In this document: in pieces, positions 19,775 to 29,600 of the stretch
How positions within the stretch are numbered: position 1 is the stretch's first letter
Layout: the number at the start of each line of letters is the position of its first letter
NCBI GenBank assembly: GCA_937894725.1
Contig: CALAYL010000095.1
Location: 7,937-71,936, forward strand
Direction: 5' to 3'
DNA: 64,000 bases
Source: an uncultured Bacteroidota bacterium
Lineage (GTDB): Bacteria; Bacteroidota; Bacteroidia; Chitinophagales; LD1
The notes under the pieces: model-generated
What the model saw: only the letters and a program-made list of their open reading frames with translations
The model's database searches: none
What the model was told of the DNA's origin: nothing
Position numbers and translations under genes: made by a program

Positions 19775-20860
19775 ATGTATATCCGTGCTCTATTTTCTCT
19801 ACTTTTCTGTGGTCATTTAGCACTTTCTGCACAGTTTGTAGCACCTTACAAAGATGTGATGGACTTGGTGCATGTTTTTGACAATGGTTACTCGAACCTA
19901 CTCGAACCACTACCACTCAAAAGTTTTAAAGTAGGTAAAAACGCGATGCTTTACTCTTCGCCACAAGGCAGACTAAAAGCGTATTACAAAGGACAAGAAT
20001 TTAAAGTACTCGACAATACCCCCGATTATTTCACTTCAGATTATTTAGTCGGTTACAATAATTTTGGTGGTATGGCAGTATTGTACAACGATAGATTCCA
20101 ATTAGTAGATGGACTTTCCTCTTCGACCTATTGGACAGCCGATAGCCTTATTGTATGGAATAGCAACTTGAATGACACTAGGGTATTTTACGAAGGAAAC
20201 ACCTACACCATAGAACAGTGGGGAGTAGCAGACAGTATGGGTAAAATCAGTGATAATATTTTTGCCTATATAGATAGGTCTGATAATTTTAAAATCTTCT
20301 ATCAAGGCCAACTAGGTATGCTCGAAGGCTACAAGCCACAAAGTTTTGAGGTAAATAGAGACATTGTGATGTACAAAGATTTTACAGACAATTTCAAGGT
20401 TTTTAGCAAAGGAAGATCCTATGAAACCAATATTCCCTACACACGCAACTACCAAACAGGCGAAGGCTTTTTTGTGTTTTATGACAATCAAAGCCGACTC
20501 AATGTATGGTATAATGGCGAGGTCACTACACTCAGCCAATCTCGTCCAAAGGAACTTTTAGTAAAAGAAAACATCATTGCATTTACAGATCAAGGCAACA
20601 ATTTTTATGTATGGTATAAAGGCAAAATGGAGATGCTAGAAAGGTTTCAGCCGCTCTCTATGAAAGCAGATAATGACCTGCTTGTATATCAAGATCAATA
20701 TGGCCGATTAGTAGGCTATTATTATGGTAAGCAAATGCCCGTAAGCAGCAATATCGTGCAAGGAGAAAACTATAATGTGTATAATGAAGTGGTGACCTAT
20801 TCTCTCGTAAGAGGTGAAACCAGTATCTGGTGTAAAGGAAAAACTTATACTTATAGGTAA
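19775..20860 (+). CDS. Secreted protein with YxxNFKVFYKG-type internal repeats
   Basis: The 361-residue protein has a signal peptide (MYIRALFSLLFCGHLALSAQ) and then six to seven imperfect units of about 45 residues. Each unit contains a phrase like DNFKVFSKG or NFYVWYKGK, then a short LExxxPxS-type link and a DIVxYxD phrase. Regular short beta strands of this kind would suit a beta-propeller or solenoid, which is inference. No known family is recognised. The ATG at 19775 begins two bases after the dehydrogenase stop, so the two genes are probably co-transcribed; a start at 19763 would overlap that gene and break the signal peptide. Confidence 0.72.
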   Translation: MYIRALFSLLFCGHLALSAQFVAPYKDVMDLVHVFDNGYSNLLEPLPLKSFKVGKNAMLYSSPQGRLKAYYKGQEFKVLDNTPDYFTSDYLVGYNNFGGMAVLYNDRFQLVDGLSSSTYWTADSLIVWNSNLNDTRVFYEGNTYTIEQWGVADSMGKISDNIFAYIDRSDNFKIFYQGQLGMLEGYKPQSFEVNRDIVMYKDFTDNFKVFSKGRSYETNIPYTRNYQTGEGFFVFYDNQSRLNVWYNGEVTTLSQSRPKELLVKENIIAFTDQGNNFYVWYKGKMEMLERFQPLSMKADNDLLVYQDQYGRLVGYYYGKQMPVSSNIVQGENYNVYNEVVTYSLVRGETSIWCKGKTYTYR

Positions 20861-20891
20861 GATATGAAAGACCTATCTAACAATTAAAATT

Positions 20892-21425
20892 ATGGAGCTA
20901 AATCTTCAGCCTATTTTAGAGAATAAAATAGTAGCCTTATACCCATTAGTAAAGGCGGATTTTAATGAGCTGTATAAAGTAGCTAGTGACCCAAAAATCT
21001 GGATCCAACATCCTAATAAAGACAGATGGCAACGAGATGTCTTTAAACATTTTTTTGATGAAGCAATTATAGGTAATGGTGCATATAAAATACTGTTTAA
21101 ACCTACAGGAAAAATTGTGGGTAGTACTCGCTTTTATGGATATAATGAGCTAGAAAAAAGCGTATCGATTGGATATACATTTCTTTCTACTTACTACTGG
21201 GGGAAAGGTATTAATCATATGATCAAAGTAATGATGTTAGACTATATTTTTCAATTCGTATCGAGAGTATATTTCCATATTGGAGCAGAAAATATTCGAT
21301 CTCAAAAAGCTATAAGTCGTTTAGGGGTGAAAAAAATTGGCGAAAACGTTTTAAAAAAAGGAGAGACATTTTCTAAGATTAATTACATCTATTCTATAGA
21401 AAAAAGCCAATGGACTTCTAAATAA
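20892..21425 (+). CDS. GNAT-family N-acetyltransferase (RimJ/RimL-like)
   Basis: A 177-residue acetyltransferase of the GNAT fold. Recognisable parts are the beta strand with GKIVGSTRFYGY, the acetyl-CoA loop region YYWGKGINHMIKVMMLDYIF, and the late NIRSQKAISRLGVKKIGE motif, all typical of RimJ/RimL-like N-acetyltransferases. The substrate is unknown. The next gene starts one base after its stop codon, so they are likely translated from one message. Confidence 0.85.
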   Translation: MELNLQPILENKIVALYPLVKADFNELYKVASDPKIWIQHPNKDRWQRDVFKHFFDEAIIGNGAYKILFKPTGKIVGSTRFYGYNELEKSVSIGYTFLSTYYWGKGINHMIKVMMLDYIFQFVSRVYFHIGAENIRSQKAISRLGVKKIGENVLKKGETFSKINYIYSIEKSQWTSK

Positions 21426-22310
21426 ATGAAAAAAATTATACTTACTGGTGCATCGGGATTTTTGGGGTATCACCTTTTGTCAAAACTTACACAAACATGT
21501 ACCCCATATGCACTCTATCATCAGCAAAAAATCGCTTACAAAAATGTGATATCTATAGCTTGTAATATAGCCGACTATCAGCAATTAGGAGATATGATTG
21601 AAGACATTGAACCTACGGCTATTATTCACGTTGCGGCATTGGCAGATGCTGGATTTTGTGAGAAAAATAAAGCACTCAGCCATCTTATCAATGTACAAGC
21701 TTCCGAAAATCTTGCTGGTATGGCTTCTGACTTTCAGATTCCATTTTTATTTACTTCGACCGATATGGTTTTTGATGGAAAACAAGGAAACTATAAAGAA
21801 ACAGACGCCCCCTCTCCTATCAATACCTATGGAGAACATAAAGTCAAAGCAGAATCTAGGGTACTAGATATATATCCATCCTCATTGGTAGTTAGATTAC
21901 CCTTGCTTTTTGGACAGCCAGATGCGAGTAGCAAAAACTATTTTACCCACTTTTTACACCAACTAGAACAAGGTGCTCCGCAAACACTTTTTACTGATGA
22001 GTATCGCTCCATTTGTGGGGCGTATTCCATTGCAGATGCTATGCTGCATTTTCTCGGAAAAGAAAACGGCATATTGCATTTAGGTGGTGATGAGCGACTA
22101 TCGAGATATGATTTTGGAGAAAAAATAACCGCAGTTTTCGGCCTGGACAAAAATCTTTTAAATGCTTGCTCACAAGAGGATATTCAGTTTAGCTACCAAC
22201 GTCCAAAAGATGTTTCGCTGAATAGTACAAAAGCAAACAGCCTCGGGTTTTCACCCAAGGCTGTAACTGAAGAATTAAATGAAATAAAAAACCTTATTTT
22301 AGGTATTTAA
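21426..22310 (+). CDS. SDR-family NAD(P)-dependent sugar-nucleotide oxidoreductase (RmlD-like)
   Basis: The 294-residue protein begins with a Rossmann nucleotide-binding loop (LTGASGFLGYHLL), continues with the HVAALADAGFCEKN segment and has the catalytic Tyr-x-x-x-Lys in TYGEHKVKAE, with the TSTDMVFDG strand before it. This arrangement is typical of dTDP-4-dehydrorhamnose reductase-like extended SDRs. No other sugar-nucleotide genes are adjacent, so the exact substrate is open. The last 17 bases overlap a convergent gene. Confidence 0.85.
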   Translation: MKKIILTGASGFLGYHLLSKLTQTCTPYALYHQQKIAYKNVISIACNIADYQQLGDMIEDIEPTAIIHVAALADAGFCEKNKALSHLINVQASENLAGMASDFQIPFLFTSTDMVFDGKQGNYKETDAPSPINTYGEHKVKAESRVLDIYPSSLVVRLPLLFGQPDASSKNYFTHFLHQLEQGAPQTLFTDEYRSICGAYSIADAMLHFLGKENGILHLGGDERLSRYDFGEKITAVFGLDKNLLNACSQEDIQFSYQRPKDVSLNSTKANSLGFSPKAVTEELNEIKNLILGI

Positions 22311-23403
22311 AATCAAATTTTGGAGAGAGTCCTAATAGCGATTCATAAATAAGTTTAATTACATTTTCAACATCCTTTTTATGCACCATTTCGACTGTAG
22401 TGTGCATATAACGCAATGGCAAAGAAATAAGTGCAGATGGCACTCCACCTTTTGAATACGCAAAAGCGTCTGTGTCTGTACCTGTACTTCTAGAAGCTGC
22501 ATCCATTTGATAAGGAAGTTTGTTTTTATCAGCCGTAGTTTTGATATGCTTCAATAACTTTTGATGTACCGCAGGACCAACAGTAAGCATCGGACCATCA
22601 CCACACTTATACTCACCTTCTACTATTTTGTCTATCATAGGTGTAGTAGTATCGTGCGCTACATCGGTGATGATAGCACAGTTTGGCGATATTGTGTGCG
22701 CCATCATTTCAGCACCACGAAGACCGATCTCTTCTTGTACGGCATTAACAATATATAGTCCAAAAGGAAGTTTTGCTTTATTCTCTTTGAGTAGATGCGC
22801 CACTTTAGCTATCATAAATCCGCCTATTCGATTATCTAAGGCACGACCTACAAAATAGCGGTCATTCAATACGAAAAATTCATCCTGAAAAGTAATGACG
22901 CATCCAGGGTAGATGCCTAACTTCGCTACTTCATCTTTTGACGTACATCCACAGTCCAAAAATATATTTTCGAGTGCTGGCACTTTTTCTTTTCCCGCAG
23001 AGCGAGTGTGTATAGCCGGCCATCCAAATACGGCCTCTACTTTGCCACTATCTGTATGAATCCAAACACGCTTTGATGGTGCTATTTGATGATCGCTACC
23101 GCCATTGCGTTTTACATAAATAAGTCCATCGGATGTTATATAACTCACAAACCATGAAATCTCATCGGCATGCGCTTCTATTACCACCTTGAAAGGTGCA
23201 TCGGGATTGATAACGCCATAAACAGAGCCATAGTTATCTACATGATATTCGTCTATAGAAGGCTTTATAAAGTCAAGCCAAATTTTTTGCCCCTCAGCTT
23301 CAAATCCTGTAGGAGAAGCGTTGTTGAGATAAGTCTTTAAAAATTGTAAATCTTTATCACTGAAAAATGATTTTTCCTTTTTTGATGATTTTGGTTTTGC
23401 CAT
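22294..23403 (-). CDS. M42-family metallo-aminopeptidase
   Basis: A 369-residue cytosolic aminopeptidase of the M42 (glutamyl aminopeptidase/endoglucanase-like) family with a dinuclear metal site. Expected metal and catalytic residues are seen in VVIEAHADEISW, GRALDNRIGGF, NAVQEEIGLRG, ITDVAHDTT and LRYMHTTVE. The ATG at 23403 (MAKPKSSKK) was chosen because homologous sequence starts soon after; an upstream ATG at 23484 would add an unrelated hydrophobic stretch. The stop overlaps the convergent SDR gene. Confidence 0.92.
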   Translation of the reverse strand: MAKPKSSKKEKSFFSDKDLQFLKTYLNNASPTGFEAEGQKIWLDFIKPSIDEYHVDNYGSVYGVINPDAPFKVVIEAHADEISWFVSYITSDGLIYVKRNGGSDHQIAPSKRVWIHTDSGKVEAVFGWPAIHTRSAGKEKVPALENIFLDCGCTSKDEVAKLGIYPGCVITFQDEFFVLNDRYFVGRALDNRIGGFMIAKVAHLLKENKAKLPFGLYIVNAVQEEIGLRGAEMMAHTISPNCAIITDVAHDTTTPMIDKIVEGEYKCGDGPMLTVGPAVHQKLLKHIKTTADKNKLPYQMDAASRSTGTDTDAFAYSKGGVPSALISLPLRYMHTTVEMVHKKDVENVIKLIYESLLGLSPKFDFKYLK

Positions 23404-23530
23404 ATAGTTATTTTTGTTTTTATGATGTTTTTCAATACTACAAATTCGATAAGCATTTACAAAACACAGCAAGAGTAGAACCACATTCTAGCGAGTAAAG
23501 GATGGAATTTAAGATAATTTATAAAATTGA

Positions 23531-23562
23531 TTGTTTAAACATGCAGTTTCTTTTTACCTTTG
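23531..23562 (+). promoter_or_regulatory. Putative promoter of the YceI lipoprotein gene
   Basis: TTG at 23531-23533 and TACCTTTG at 23555-23562 match the Bacteroidota -33 and -7 elements with a 21-base spacer. The predicted transcript would start about a dozen bases before the ATG at 23580. Confidence 0.6.
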
Positions 23563-23579
23563 TGGCTAAAATAAAAACT

Positions 23580-24215
23580 ATGAAAAAAATCCTTTTCCCC
23601 ATTTTGACATTGGCACTTCTGACTTCGTGCAATGAAGCTCCGAAAGGAGAAGAAACAATAACTACCGAAGCGCAACAACCGTTAGCAGCTACAGGCGCAT
23701 CATTTAAAGTAGATCCTACAATAAGCAAAGTGGGCTTTTTAGGTACAAAACCTATTGGCACACACACAGGCGAGTTTAAACTAACCGATGGCTCACTATC
23801 AGTAGAAGACAATAAGTTGAAAGGTGGAAATTTTACCATAGATGTAAGCTCAATGACTATTACAGACAAAGACCTCACCTATTCGGAGAAACTAAAAACA
23901 CATTTACTATCTCCTGATTTTTTTGATGCTACGAGGTTTGGTGTAGCTAAGTTTGAAATTACGAGCATAGAAGCATTGGAAAACAATCCATCTGCAACAC
24001 ACAATGTGAGCGGTAATCTTACCCTCAAAGATAGCACCCAAAATGTGACATTTCCAGCAAATATAACTATAACTGAAAATGAAGTAAAAGCGAATGGCAA
24101 ATTTAATATAGACCGCACCCAGTGGGGATTGCACTATGGTAATGATAAATCTTTAGGAGATAAATTTATCTATCCCGAAGTACAAATCAACCTTGATGTG
24201 ACTGCTAAGAAATAA
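23580..24215 (+). CDS. YceI-like lipoprotein
   Basis: The 211-residue product has a lipoprotein signal with lipobox LLTSC, a short linker and a YceI domain. Recognisable YceI features are FKVDPTISKVGFLGTK, FKLTDGSLSVEDNKLKGG, the LLSPDFFDATRF segment and the GKFNIDRTQWGLHYG end. YceI proteins are lipocalin-like barrels that bind long isoprenoid-type lipids; the ligand here is not known. The ATG at 23580 was chosen because it begins the signal peptide and sits just after a good promoter. Confidence 0.9.
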   Translation: MKKILFPILTLALLTSCNEAPKGEETITTEAQQPLAATGASFKVDPTISKVGFLGTKPIGTHTGEFKLTDGSLSVEDNKLKGGNFTIDVSSMTITDKDLTYSEKLKTHLLSPDFFDATRFGVAKFEITSIEALENNPSATHNVSGNLTLKDSTQNVTFPANITITENEVKANGKFNIDRTQWGLHYGNDKSLGDKFIYPEVQINLDVTAKK

Positions 24216-24228
24216 GTATTGCAACAAC

Positions 24229-24270
24229 TTATAAGAAAAGCCTGCTATTGCTAGCAGGCTTTTCTTATAA
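24229..24270. terminator. Long palindromic terminator
   Basis: A perfect 19-base stem (24229-24247 with 24252-24270) and the 4-base loop TTGC follows the YceI gene. The arms hold a GC core (GCCTGCTA) flanked by A- and T-runs, so the structure can terminate from either side. Confidence 0.85.
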
Positions 24271-24391
24271 ATCAAACTGAAATAATGTTGATTTTATCAA
24301 GTTTGTTTTTTAGTTTTATGATGAGTACTAAGGTCAATGACATACCTACAACTTGAAAACAATTCCTTTTTAAAAACTAAAAAACAGCTAT

Positions 24392-24961
24392 ATGGTCTTC
24401 CTCATTTTACTTGCAATCGTGGCACTTATTGTATTTTGGCTAATAGGATTATACAACAGAATCATCAGCCTTCGCAATAACAGAGAAAGTAGCTTTGCAG
24501 ATATAGATGTACAATTAAAGCAAAGAAATGATTTAATTCCACAACTGGTAGATACCGTAAAGGGTTATAGCTTTCATGAAAAAGATACCCTAGAACGTAT
24601 TGTCAAAGCACGCGCTGGCTTTACAAACGCCTCTTCAATTGATGAAAAAATACAAGCAGATAATCAATTGTCTTCTGCTATACAAGGGCTGCGCATCCAG
24701 CTAGAAGCTTATCCAGATTTAAAAGCAAATCAAAACTTTTTACAATTGCAAGAAGAAATATCCGACATTGAAAACAAATTGGCTGCGGCTAGGAGATATT
24801 TTAATTCGGCTACAAAAGAATACAATAACTCAGTAGAAACGTTTCCAGCAAATATGATTGCAAATTCATTCGGCTTCTCGAGAGAGAAGATGTATGACTT
24901 AGGCACAGAGCAAAGAACAAAACTAGAAGAGCGCCCAGATATTAATTTCACTAAAGAGTAA
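24392..24961 (+). CDS. lemA: LemA family protein
   Basis: A 189-residue LemA-family protein: one N-terminal membrane helix (about residues 2-20), then a long helical bundle with the family signatures LKQRNDLIPQLVDTVKGY, VKARAGF and the ARRYFNSATKEYNNSVETFP segment. The role of LemA proteins is poorly defined. It overlaps the following M48 protease gene by one base (TAATG). The LemA/M48 protease pairing is common in bacteria and suggests a joint membrane function. Confidence 0.93.
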   Translation: MVFLILLAIVALIVFWLIGLYNRIISLRNNRESSFADIDVQLKQRNDLIPQLVDTVKGYSFHEKDTLERIVKARAGFTNASSIDEKIQADNQLSSAIQGLRIQLEAYPDLKANQNFLQLQEEISDIENKLAAARRYFNSATKEYNNSVETFPANMIANSFGFSREKMYDLGTEQRTKLEERPDINFTKE

Positions 24962-25890
24962 TGAAATTTATCGGCATACAAGCACAGAAAAGACGCAACA
25001 ATTTGTACGCTGTGCTTCAACTGTGTTCATTTCCAATTTTGCTTATTGCCGTGATTTGGGTAGTGAGTATCGCTGCTTTCAATCCATCTGATTCATTTTT
25101 AGTTACTGCTCTTTCAACACCATTCGTCTTAATCTTTGTTGGCGTATGGTTTTTGATTGCTTTTTTCTTTCACAATCAAATGATACAGTTTGCCACAGGA
25201 GCTTCTCCACTTCAGCGACAAGAAAATAAGCGTGTCTATAATTTACTCGAAAATTTATGTATATCTCAAGGTATGCAGATGCCAAAAATGTATATCATAA
25301 AAGACGATTCGCTCAATGCCTTTGCGAGTGGTATAAATCAAAAAAATTATTCCATCACAGTTTCCAAAGGAATGCTTGACAAACTTGATGATGCAGAATT
25401 GGAGGGTGTGCTAGCACATGAATTAAGCCATATTATAAACAATGATGTAAGGCTTCTGATTGTTTCTATTGTGTTTGTAGGGATATTCGCTTTCGTTAGC
25501 GAATTAGCATTTAGAATGCTCGGCAATTTATCATTTCGCTCAAGAAATAATGAAAAAGATAATAGAGGCGGCATAGTGCTTTTGGTAATAGTAGTAGCGA
25601 CCGCCATCGCTTATTTTTTATCTATCCTTTTAAAGTTTGGCATATCCAGAAATAGAGAATACTTAGCAGATGCGAATGCAGCAGAAATGACCAAAAAACC
25701 TCAAGCCCTAGCAAGTGCGTTGAAAAAAGTAAGCCAAGACCCTTATATCGAAGCTGTACAAATGAGAGATGTCTCTCAGCTTTTTATAGAACATCCCCAA
25801 CCTTCGTCATTGCGCTCTTCATGGGATAATTTATTTTCCACTCACCCTCCTATCGAAAAAAGAATTGAATTGCTAAATCAGTTTGTTTAA
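24961..25890 (+). CDS. M48-family membrane metalloprotease (HtpX-like)
   Basis: A 309-residue zinc protease with two N-terminal membrane helices (about residues 18-75), the zinc motif HELSH (His153-Glu154-xx-His157), two further hydrophobic segments (about 165-185 and 205-225) and the third ligand Glu within SRNREYLADANA. The layout matches HtpX-like proteases that degrade misfolded membrane proteins. It is coupled to lemA by a one-base overlap. Confidence 0.92.
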   Translation: MKFIGIQAQKRRNNLYAVLQLCSFPILLIAVIWVVSIAAFNPSDSFLVTALSTPFVLIFVGVWFLIAFFFHNQMIQFATGASPLQRQENKRVYNLLENLCISQGMQMPKMYIIKDDSLNAFASGINQKNYSITVSKGMLDKLDDAELEGVLAHELSHIINNDVRLLIVSIVFVGIFAFVSELAFRMLGNLSFRSRNNEKDNRGGIVLLVIVVATAIAYFLSILLKFGISRNREYLADANAAEMTKKPQALASALKKVSQDPYIEAVQMRDVSQLFIEHPQPSSLRSSWDNLFSTHPPIEKRIELLNQFV

Positions 25891-26148
25891 GTAGGAAAAA
25901 CAACGATTTACAACATCATAATAAATCAGTCTGTTGTTAAAAACAGAGAATTTACTTCCAATGCCTATCAACAAATGAAGAATAATGGGAGCTATCTAAA
26001 GTTATTTGTGTAGATTGTAAGTAAGGCTGTTGAAATAGTTGTTTGGCAAAAATTACTTATCTTATGAGTGAAATACAAACTTGATTTTCTTTAGTAATCC
26101 GACAACTAAACGCTGATTTTTATTAAACATTCAAACAAAACAAACACC

Positions 26149-26556
26149 ATGAAAAAGCAAACAGGAATATGGATAGATACTTCAAAAGCAATATTAGTAA
26201 CACTTTCAGGCGAAAAAGAAAGTATAGTAGAAGTAGCATCTGACATTGAAGATAGCATTCATCACAAAAAAGAAGGAGACAAAGGCTCCTTTATGGGAAC
26301 AAGCCATATCAACAATGAAAAAAAGTTTGATGAAAGGAAAAAACATCAGATGAATAGTTTTGTAAAAAACATTTTGGGACAAATTAAAAGTTCGGATGAG
26401 TTTTACATTTTTGGTCCCGCAGAAGCGAAATTAAGCTTGCAACATGAAATTGAAAACGATCATATTCAATCTGCTAAACTAAAATTAGTAGAAACAGCAG
26501 ACAGTATGACGATAAACCAAGTAGTAGCAAAAGTAAAAGACTTTTATTTCAACTAA
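26149..26556 (+). CDS. Small eRF1-domain-3-like protein
   Basis: The 135-residue protein begins with KKQTGIWIDTSKAILV and has a C-terminal segment FYIFGPAEAKLSLQHEIE followed by LKLVETADSMTINQVVAKVKDFY. This pattern is shared with short bacterial proteins related to the third domain of archaeo-eukaryotic release factor eRF1, sometimes annotated as translational-machinery-associated. The middle is charged and His/Lys-rich. The role is unknown; a link to ribosome rescue or stress is inference. It stands alone, with about 260 bases before it in which I see no gene. Confidence 0.65.
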   Translation: MKKQTGIWIDTSKAILVTLSGEKESIVEVASDIEDSIHHKKEGDKGSFMGTSHINNEKKFDERKKHQMNSFVKNILGQIKSSDEFYIFGPAEAKLSLQHEIENDHIQSAKLKLVETADSMTINQVVAKVKDFYFN

Positions 26557-26630
26557 GCACTCACTTGCCATGTATAGCAGAACGTAAAGTAAAAGTCAAA
26601 TTTCTTTCTCTCGTGCTGTTATTGCGATAT

Positions 26631-29600
26631 CTAATAACTCAAGTTAGGTCTTAGCCATCGCTCCATTTGTGCTGCAGTCCACCCTCTACTTGCCGCTACA
26701 GATGCCACCTGGTCTCTTTCGATTTTTCCTACACCAAAATACGATGCTTGGGGGTGTGCAAAATAAAAGCCGCTCACTGCTGCTGTAGGATACATAGCAT
26801 AGCTTTCTGTAAGTTGAATACCCGTATTTTTTTCTACATCTAGCAGTTTCCAAATAGTACCTTTTTCAGTATGGTCGGGACAAGCCGCATAGCCTGGAGC
26901 AGGTCTTATACCCTGGTATTTTTCTCTGATTAAATCTTCATTGTCTAATTCTTCACCTACTGCGTAACCCCAAAATTCAGTACGTACTTTTTTGTGGAGC
27001 AACTCCGCAAATGCCTCTGCCAATCTATCGGCAAGTGCTTTCACCATGATAGCAGAATAATCATCATGATCCGCTTCAAACCGAGCTACATGCTCATCAA
27101 TACCAATACCCGTAGAGACTGCAAATGCGCCAATAAAATCATTCGATGGTGCTATAAAATCAGCCAAACATTTATTGGTCTGTCCTTCTGGCTTTTTAGT
27201 TTGCTGACGGAGAAAATGGAAATGTGTATTTTCATTTTCCAATATCACCTTTTCCCCTTTACTATGTGCTTCGAAAATACCATATGTACCATTGGCAGTA
27301 AGCCATTTTTCCTTAATGATTTTCTCCAGCATGAGTTTCGCATCATCAAACAGTTTTTTTGCCTCTGCACCAAATCTTTCATTTTCAAAAATTCGAGGAT
27401 AAGTACCACTCAGTTGCCAAGTTGAAAACAAGGGAGACCAATCTATAAATTTGGCAATTTCTGCTAAATCATAATCGGCTAAAACAAACTTGCCAATTTG
27501 CTTTGGTGTGAATGGCTTTTCAGCTTCAAAATCTACAATTAATTTATTTTCTCGTGCAGCTTCGAGCGTTATATATTGAATATCACTTTTGCGATTAGCA
27601 AATTGCTCACGCATATCAGCATACTCAGCTTTAGTAGTTTCAACAAAGGGTTCACGCAATTCATCATTCAGCAAATTACTCACTACCGTTACACTCTTAG
27701 ATGCATCTAGCACATGTATCACCGTACCCGAAAACACAGGGGCTACTTTTACCGCAGTATGAAGTTTTGAGGTAGTCGCACCGCCTATTATCAAAGGTTT
27801 CTTAATTCCTAATCGCTCCATTTCGCTGGCTACATGCACCATTTCATCGAGCGATGGGGTGATAAGTCCACTCAAGCCTATCACATCGACATTTTGTGCT
27901 ACGGCTTCTGATAAAATTTTATCGGCCGAAACCATTACCCCTAAATCTACGATTTCATAATTATTACAAGCAAGTACTACCCCAACAATATTTTTACCAA
28001 TATCATGCACATCGCCCTTCACCGTAGCTAGCAAAACCTTGCCTGCGCCTTGGGTGGAGATAATACCTAACTCGGCATTGCGTCTTTTTTCTTCTGCTAA
28101 AAATGGCTCCAAATAAGCTACCGATTTTTTCATTACTCTGGCACTTTTCACTACTTGAGGCAGAAACATTTTTCCACTTCCAAACAAATCGCCCACGATA
28201 TTCATACCTGCCATCAATGGCCCTTCGATAACTAGCAATGGCCGTTCATATTTGGCCAATGCTTCCGCAGTATCTTCGTCTATAAAATCTACTACACCCT
28301 TTATCAAAGCGTGTGATAGCCTGTCTTCTACCGATCCTTCTCGCCAACCCATATCTTGGGTAGTGGCTACTTTACCTTTGCTTTTTACACTTTCTGCAAA
28401 CTCCATAAGTCGCTCTGTCGCGTCTGCACGTCTATCAAGTAATACATCTTCGATACGCTCCAATAAGTCCTTCGGAATATTGTCATACACCTCCAACATC
28501 GAAGGGTTTACGATACCCATGTCCATCCCATGTTGAATAGCATGAAACAAAAATGCAGCGTGCATCGCTTCTCTCACCGTATTGTTTCCTCTAAACGAAA
28601 AAGACACATTCGACACACCACCACTCACTTTAGCATAAGGAAGATTTTCTTTTATCCATTTAGTAGCTCTAAAAAAGTCAAGTGCATTTTGCCGATGCTC
28701 CTCCATACCTGTGCCTACCGGAAAAATATTGGGGTCAAAGATGATATCCTCCGCAGGAAAATCGAGTTCGTTTACTAATATATTATATGCTCGCTCACAG
28801 ATTTCAATTCTACGTTCGTAGCTGTCTGCTTGTCCATTTTCATCAAAAGCCATCACTATCACTGCAGCGCCATAATGCTTTACCAATTCGGCTTGCTTTT
28901 TAAACTCTTCAACACCCCCTTTGAGCGATATAGAATTAACAATACCTTTGCCCTGAACACATTTGAGACCAGCCTCAATGATTTCCCATTTTGAAGAATC
29001 TATCATGACTGGCACTCTCGATATATCAGGCTCAGAAGCTATAAGATGAAGAAATCGAGTCATTGAATCAACCCCATCTATCATACCTTCATCCATATTG
29101 ACGTCTATGACTTGCGCACCACCCTCTACTTGCTCTCTAGCGACACTCAATGCTGCTTCGAATTTATCTTCTTTGATAAGTGTCAAAAACTTTTTTGAGC
29201 CTGTTACATTAGTACGTTCCCCTACATTCATAAAGTTAGACTCTGGTGTAAAAACCAATGGCTCTAATCCGCTCAAACGCATAAACTTCAATGGCCTCGG
29301 ACGATGGCGAGGTGGGTATTTTTTAGCTATAGATGCAAACACACGAATATGGTCTGGGGTAGTACCACAGCAGCCTCCTATCACATTTACGAATCCATTT
29401 TGTATAAAATCCTCCAATGCTTCGCCCATCATTTCTGGCGTTTCGTCATAGCCCCCAAAAGCATTGGGCAGACCCGCATTGGGATAAGCAGAAGTAAAAC
29501 AAGTAGCCGTTTTAGAGATAGACTCCATGTGGGGTCGCATATCTTTTGCTCCTAGCGCACAATTGAGTCCTATAGAAAATGGCTTTACATGCGCTACAGA

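Noticed and set aside
22239..22263. Hairpin CAGCCTCGGGT...ACCCAAGGCTG as a terminator
   Set aside because: It lies inside the coding end of the SDR gene, has a mismatch and lacks a T run.
22404..23484. M42 aminopeptidase start at 23484
   Set aside because: The extra residues before MAKPKSS are hydrophobic and unlike the family; the ATG at 23403 fits better.
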